Source: Dehalococcoidia bacterium (GTDB taxonomy: Bacteria; Chloroflexota; Dehalococcoidia; Lucifugimonadales; UBA3495). From it: a DNA stretch of 8,493 bases. Below the pieces are notes generated by a model. It did no database searches and was not told the DNA's origin. It was given only the letters and a program-made list of their open reading frames with translations. How positions within the stretch are numbered: position 1 is the stretch's first letter; every line of letters starts with the position of its first letter. Location: contig NVWX01000040.1 of assembly GCA_002746355.1 (NCBI GenBank), positions 19,423 to 27,915 on the forward strand. The letters run 5' to 3'. Made by a program: the position numbers and the translations under genes. This document shows, piece after piece, positions 6,092 to 8,493 of this stretch.

Positions 6092-7063
6092 ATGGCTCAG
6101 GAACGGAAAGACCGGGGTTTCTACTCGAAGTACTACCGGGAAATCGACGTGGTCCATGGGTTGCAGACCAAACCCGAAGACCGGGAATGGCTCCTGTCCA
6201 CGCCCCCCGACAACGTGAAGCAGTCGGACGTCGTTCTCTACCTGGGTTGCAACGTCCTCCGCACCACCCACATGATCCAGACTGTCACCGACATCTTCAA
6301 GCTGATGGGGGTGAGCTACGCGGCCGTCGGCGGCAAGACCTATTGCTGCGGCATCCAGCACTACCAACGGGGAGACGAGGAGGCGGCCCGCTCGGTGGCC
6401 GCCACCACCGCCGCCAACTTCCAGAAGTTCAATCCCAAGCAGGTGGTCATGTGGTGCCCGTCTTGCATCTACTTCTATGACGACATCATGGACATGCGCG
6501 GCAAGAGCTTCGACTTCAACCACGTGGCCGAATTCCTGGTGGACCATATCGATGAGCTGGACTTCAAGCCCCAACCCGAGACCACCGTGGCGATGCACTA
6601 CCACACGGGACGTGAGCAGTCGGATGCCGAAGCCCGGAGCGCCCATCTGCTGTTATCCAAGCTGCCCGGTGTAACACTCATCGACGTAGGCACCGACGCC
6701 CGATTCGGCCGCCACTGCACCCCCGCGGTCCGCGAAAAGATGGGAGACGAGGCGTGGGAAGGCATGGCGACCGGATTCGTGGAAAAAGCCATCGAGCAGG
6801 GCGCCGACACCTTCGCCACCCTCTACCACGGCTGCCAGCGCCACATGTGCCGCTACGAAGCTGATTATCCGGTGAAGGTTGAGCACTACCTGACCTTGGT
6901 GGGCCGGGCCTTGGGCATCGAGCACGAAGACCTGCATAAGAAGCACGTGCTCTCGGGCGACATCGACGCCATCATGGAAGAGACCAGCCCCTGCGCCGTA
7001 GCCAACAACATCTCCCCCGAAGAAGCCCGCCTGACCATAGAAAAGAACTACGCGGCGCGGTAA
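6092..7063 (+). CDS. (Fe-S)-binding CCG-domain protein, HdrB-like (heterodisulfide reductase subunit B-related)
   Basis: This 323-residue protein has two cysteine-rich (CCG) domain repeats. The first is canonical: Cys53, then 31 residues, Cys85-Cys86-Gly, then Cys122-x2-Cys125, matching the C-x31-39-CC-x35-36-CxxC rule for HdrB-type cluster binding. The second is degenerate: HYHTGRE near 169-175, GRHC (Cys209, with His208 where the first Cys of CC would be) and GCQRHMC (Cys248, Cys253), which is CxxxxC rather than CxxC. In HdrB such domains hold the noncubane [4Fe-4S] clusters that handle disulfides; in other proteins they serve as redox modules of oxidases and reductases. No ferredoxin or flavin domain is fused, and no HdrA/HdrC partner is in the window. 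The ATG at 6092 has an AAGGA Shine-Dalgarno. It is probably co-transcribed with the upstream gamma-glutamyltransferase-like gene, hinting at thiol/disulfide metabolism (inference). Confidence 0.88.
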   Translation: MAQERKDRGFYSKYYREIDVVHGLQTKPEDREWLLSTPPDNVKQSDVVLYLGCNVLRTTHMIQTVTDIFKLMGVSYAAVGGKTYCCGIQHYQRGDEEAARSVAATTAANFQKFNPKQVVMWCPSCIYFYDDIMDMRGKSFDFNHVAEFLVDHIDELDFKPQPETTVAMHYHTGREQSDAEARSAHLLLSKLPGVTLIDVGTDARFGRHCTPAVREKMGDEAWEGMATGFVEKAIEQGADTFATLYHGCQRHMCRYEADYPVKVEHYLTLVGRALGIEHEDLHKKHVLSGDIDAIMEETSPCAVANNISPEEARLTIEKNYAAR

Positions 7064-7203
7064 CTCCCCGCGATAAATTAGCTGCATGCTCTGATCAACC
7101 AACCGTTCGTGGTGAGCCCCGTCGGATCATGGACGCGCCTAAGTCAGACTGACATCCCACAGTGGCAAGCGCTTGGACCAGTTCGTATGATTTGGCCCAA
7201 GCG

Positions 7204-7527
7204 ATGGTATTCCACGTCTACATACTGAGATGTTCCGACAGCTCATTCTACACTGGGCATACAAAACGGCTGGAAGCACGCTTGACCGCCCATCAACAGG
7301 GAATAATCCAGGGCTACACACAAAAACGCCGTCCGGTCTGCTTGGTATTTTCTGAAGAAATGCCAACCCGGCAAGATGTGATCGCTAGGGAGCAACAGAT
7401 AAAAGGTTGGTCCCGGGCAAAGAAAGAGGCGTTGATCGCCAGAGATTGGGACAGGTTGGTTGTGCTGGCACAACGATCATCTAAGATAGCGAACAAAAGC
7501 AATCACGGTGGTTCTACCGGTCCATAA
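7204..7527 (+). CDS. Small GIY-YIG nuclease family protein
   Basis: This is a 107-residue single-domain GIY-YIG protein of the short YhbQ/UPF0213-like type. From the ATG at 7204 it begins MVFHVYILRCSDSSFYTGHT, where VYI (5-7) and YTG (16-18) occupy the GIY and YIG positions. Arg26 and His30 lie in RLTAHQQG, and Glu63 in AREQQIKGWSR is the expected metal-binding Glu. Relatives nick or cut branched or damaged DNA, but most small ones have no assigned role. A GTG at 7162 would add 14 residues; the ATG is preferred because homologues start two to four residues before the VYI strand. Neither start has a good Shine-Dalgarno. By hand count the gene is about 50% GC against roughly 65% in a sample of the preceding gene, which suggests a separate history. 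A repeat fragment begins 15 bases after its stop. Confidence 0.85.
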   Translation: MVFHVYILRCSDSSFYTGHTKRLEARLTAHQQGIIQGYTQKRRPVCLVFSEEMPTRQDVIAREQQIKGWSRAKKEALIARDWDRLVVLAQRSSKIANKSNHGGSTGP

Positions 7528-7541
7528 CCTCCGCCAAGAGG

Positions 7542-7559
7542 CCCTTCGACAGGCTCAGG
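7542..7559 (+). repeat. Fragment of the REP/MITE-like element, copy 2
   Basis: CCCTTCG-ACAGG-CTCAGG matches the right part of the 1096-1178 element, CCCTTCG-CTTCA-CTCAGG (1155-1172). The outer 7 and 6 bases are identical around a 5-base variable middle. The complementary strand reads CCTGAGCCTGTCGAAGGG, a form of the repeat seen in many genomes. The terminal GTGACA of copy 1 is not kept. The fragment sits exactly where similarity to phosphotriesterases begins, so it may mark the break point that truncated that gene. Confidence 0.65.
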
Positions 7560-7886
7560 TTGGGCGTTTGGCTGGGCTGGGATATAAACAATCCTTTCGG
7601 TCGTCCTAACCTTCCGTCTTGGCAGCAGAGAACCGACTACCTAAAAGACCTATTGGACGAGGACCTCGGGAGAAACTTAATGTTATCCCACGACTGGAAC
7701 ATAGTGCTCACCCGGCTGGCGTCGCCAGGATTTCCCACCAGGGAAGAGAATCCGGACGGATATTTGTGGTTGACCCGGGCGGTGATCCCAAGGCTGAAGA
7801 GGGCCGGTGTCGGGCAGTCAGTCATCGACGAACTAATGAAGGGCAATCCCAAAAGGTACTTCGAAGGATTGAAACCCGGAAGCTGA
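7560..7886 (+). pseudogene. C-terminal remnant of a phosphotriesterase-family hydrolase
   Basis: About 108 codons from 7560 (TTG) to the TGA at 7884 resemble the last third of phosphotriesterase-family amidohydrolases. GVWLGWD (2-8) is the penultimate barrel strand, RTDYLKDLLDEDLG (24-37) the following helix, and LMLSHDW (40-46) carries the catalytic, metal-binding Asp45. NPDGYLWLTRAVIPRLKRAGV (64-84) and IDELMKGNPKRYFEG (89-103) form the typical C-terminus. Full-length members have some 320-360 residues; here the N-terminal part with the HxH metal ligands, bridging Lys and both later His ligands is absent. The frame is open only from 7485, and the extra upstream codons encode the repeat fragment. 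It cannot form a working barrel alone and is most likely decayed. A frameshifted N-terminal part was looked for upstream and not seen. The next gene starts 41 bases later. Confidence 0.72.
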
Positions 7887-7927
7887 TCTCCTGGATTACG
7901 AAGGCTTCCTAAAAAGGGTGGGGATTA

Positions 7928-8493
7928 ATGGACCCGGAAGCGGCGGAAAGAGTGTTACAGCAAATCGACCAGGAGGAACTGGTCGATCTCGGAAAGTCCT
8001 TAGTCCGCATACCCAGCTTCATCGGCGAGGAAACCCCACTTGCCCGCTGGGTGGCCAGCTACCTGTCAGCGCGCGGCTACGAAGTGGAGTTGCAAGAAGT
8101 GGAGCGGGGATGGTTCCAAACGGTCGCGACCGTAAAAGGCTCAGGACGCGATCCTAGTCTCATGTTCAACGGTCACCTGGATATCAATCCCCTGGCATTG
8201 GGTTGGACCCGCGATCCGTTCGACCCGTGGGTAGAGGGGAACCGCCTACACGGAGCGGGCATTCGCAATATGAAAAGCGGCGTCGCCGCGATGATCCACG
8301 CCGCTGAAGCTATCCGAAAGTCCGGAGTAAGCCTGGCGGGCGACTTGGTCATCGCGTGTGTGCTGGCGGAGCTCCAGGGCGGTCTGGGAACAAAGCACCT
8401 ACTCGACAACGGCTACGAAACTGACGCTGCCGTGGTCACCGAGCCCTATGGGGCGCACCACGTCGTCACCAAGCACGGTGGCATGACGATTTT
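7928..8493 (+). CDS. M20 family metallopeptidase, 3'-truncated by window edge
   Basis: The first 188 residues of an M20 (ArgE/DapE/carboxypeptidase G2-like) zinc amidohydrolase are present; full members have about 380-430. These cytoplasmic enzymes remove acyl groups or cleave peptides. FNGHLDINPLALGWTRDPF (80-98) contains the first zinc ligand His83 and the supporting Asp85. The next signature reads GAGIRNMKSGVAA (109-121), with Asn114 where the bridging Asp normally lies. CVLAELQGGLGTKHLL (144-159) takes the place of DEExGGxxG: Glu148 (the general base) is kept, but the adjoining Glu ligand is Leu149. TEPYG (171-175) keeps the Glu ligand Glu172. The set of changes may define a subfamily rather than a dead enzyme. 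The ATG at 7928 follows a G-rich AAGGGTGGGG Shine-Dalgarno-like stretch. The phosphotriesterase remnant ends 41 bases upstream on the same strand. Confidence 0.9.
   Translation, partial: MDPEAAERVLQQIDQEELVDLGKSLVRIPSFIGEETPLARWVASYLSARGYEVELQEVERGWFQTVATVKGSGRDPSLMFNGHLDINPLALGWTRDPFDPWVEGNRLHGAGIRNMKSGVAAMIHAAEAIRKSGVSLAGDLVIACVLAELQGGLGTKHLLDNGYETDAAVVTEPYGAHHVVTKHGGMTI

Noticed and set aside
5882..6646. Long open frame on the minus strand (254 codons) across the end of the gamma-glutamyltransferase-like gene and the HdrB-like gene
   Set aside because: It is antisense to two well-supported genes, has a His/Val-rich composition typical of reverse-frame translation, and matches no family I recognise.
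7056..7072. Possible terminator hairpin after the HdrB-like gene (CGCGG / CCGCG)
   Set aside because: The stem is only five pairs with a seven-base loop, overlaps the last codons and has no T-run.
7162..7203. GTG start adding 14 residues to the GIY-YIG protein
   Set aside because: The added residues have no family counterpart and there is no Shine-Dalgarno; the ATG at 7204 fits homologue length better, though the evidence is not decisive.
1..8493. CRISPR array, tRNA, rRNA, toxin-antitoxin pair or phage defence system
   Set aside because: I saw no regularly spaced repeats, no cloverleaf, no small overlapping gene pair and no recognisable defence family; the GIY-YIG protein alone does not make a defence system.

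Overview
The window is a gene-dense bacterial chromosomal segment of moderately high GC. It carries two luciferase-like flavin/F420 oxidoreductases, a YwrD-like gamma-glutamyltransferase homologue, an HdrB-like protein, an M20 peptidase and a phosphotriesterase remnant. This mix, with REP-like repeats of the 'tgtcattctgag / cccttcg...ctcagg' kind, resembles environmental Chloroflexota (SAR202/Dehalococcoidia-like) genomes. That placement is an inference from gene content; no rRNA or phylogenetic marker is present. No CRISPR array, tRNA, rRNA, phage module or intact transposase was seen.

Layout. (1) Positions 1-975 (+) hold the 3' part of a group-1 luciferase-like oxidoreductase. (2) Positions 976-1218 lie between convergent genes and hold two different palindromic repeat elements side by side. 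(3) Positions 1219-4209 (-) form a compact four-gene unit, in transcription order peroxiredoxin, alpha/beta hydrolase-fold protein, HAD type II dehalogenase-like protein, F420/FMN luciferase-like oxidoreductase, with gaps of 33, 10 and 20 bases. (4) Positions 4210-4432 are a divergent control region. (5) Positions 4433-7063 (+) carry the gamma-glutamyltransferase-family enzyme and a stand-alone CCG-domain (HdrB-like) protein 66 bases apart. (6) Positions 7064-7927 are a lower-GC patch with a small GIY-YIG nuclease gene, a second fragment of the repeat family, and the C-terminal third of a phosphotriesterase-like gene. (7) From 7928 to the window end is the 5' part of an M20 metallopeptidase gene.

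How the genes may work together. The minus-strand unit reads as a small oxidation/detoxification or catabolic operon: a reduced-cofactor oxidoreductase, a dehalogenase-like hydrolase, an alpha/beta hydrolase-fold protein and a peroxide scavenger. Its substrate cannot be deduced. The hydrolase-fold member has Ala in place of the nucleophilic Ser, and the HAD member lacks the Ser/Asn pair of true L-2-haloacid dehalogenases, so textbook names for both should be used with caution. The plus-strand genes suggest peptide or gamma-glutamyl compound turnover and a thiol/disulfide redox function. The 7.1-7.9 kb patch looks like a site of rearrangement.
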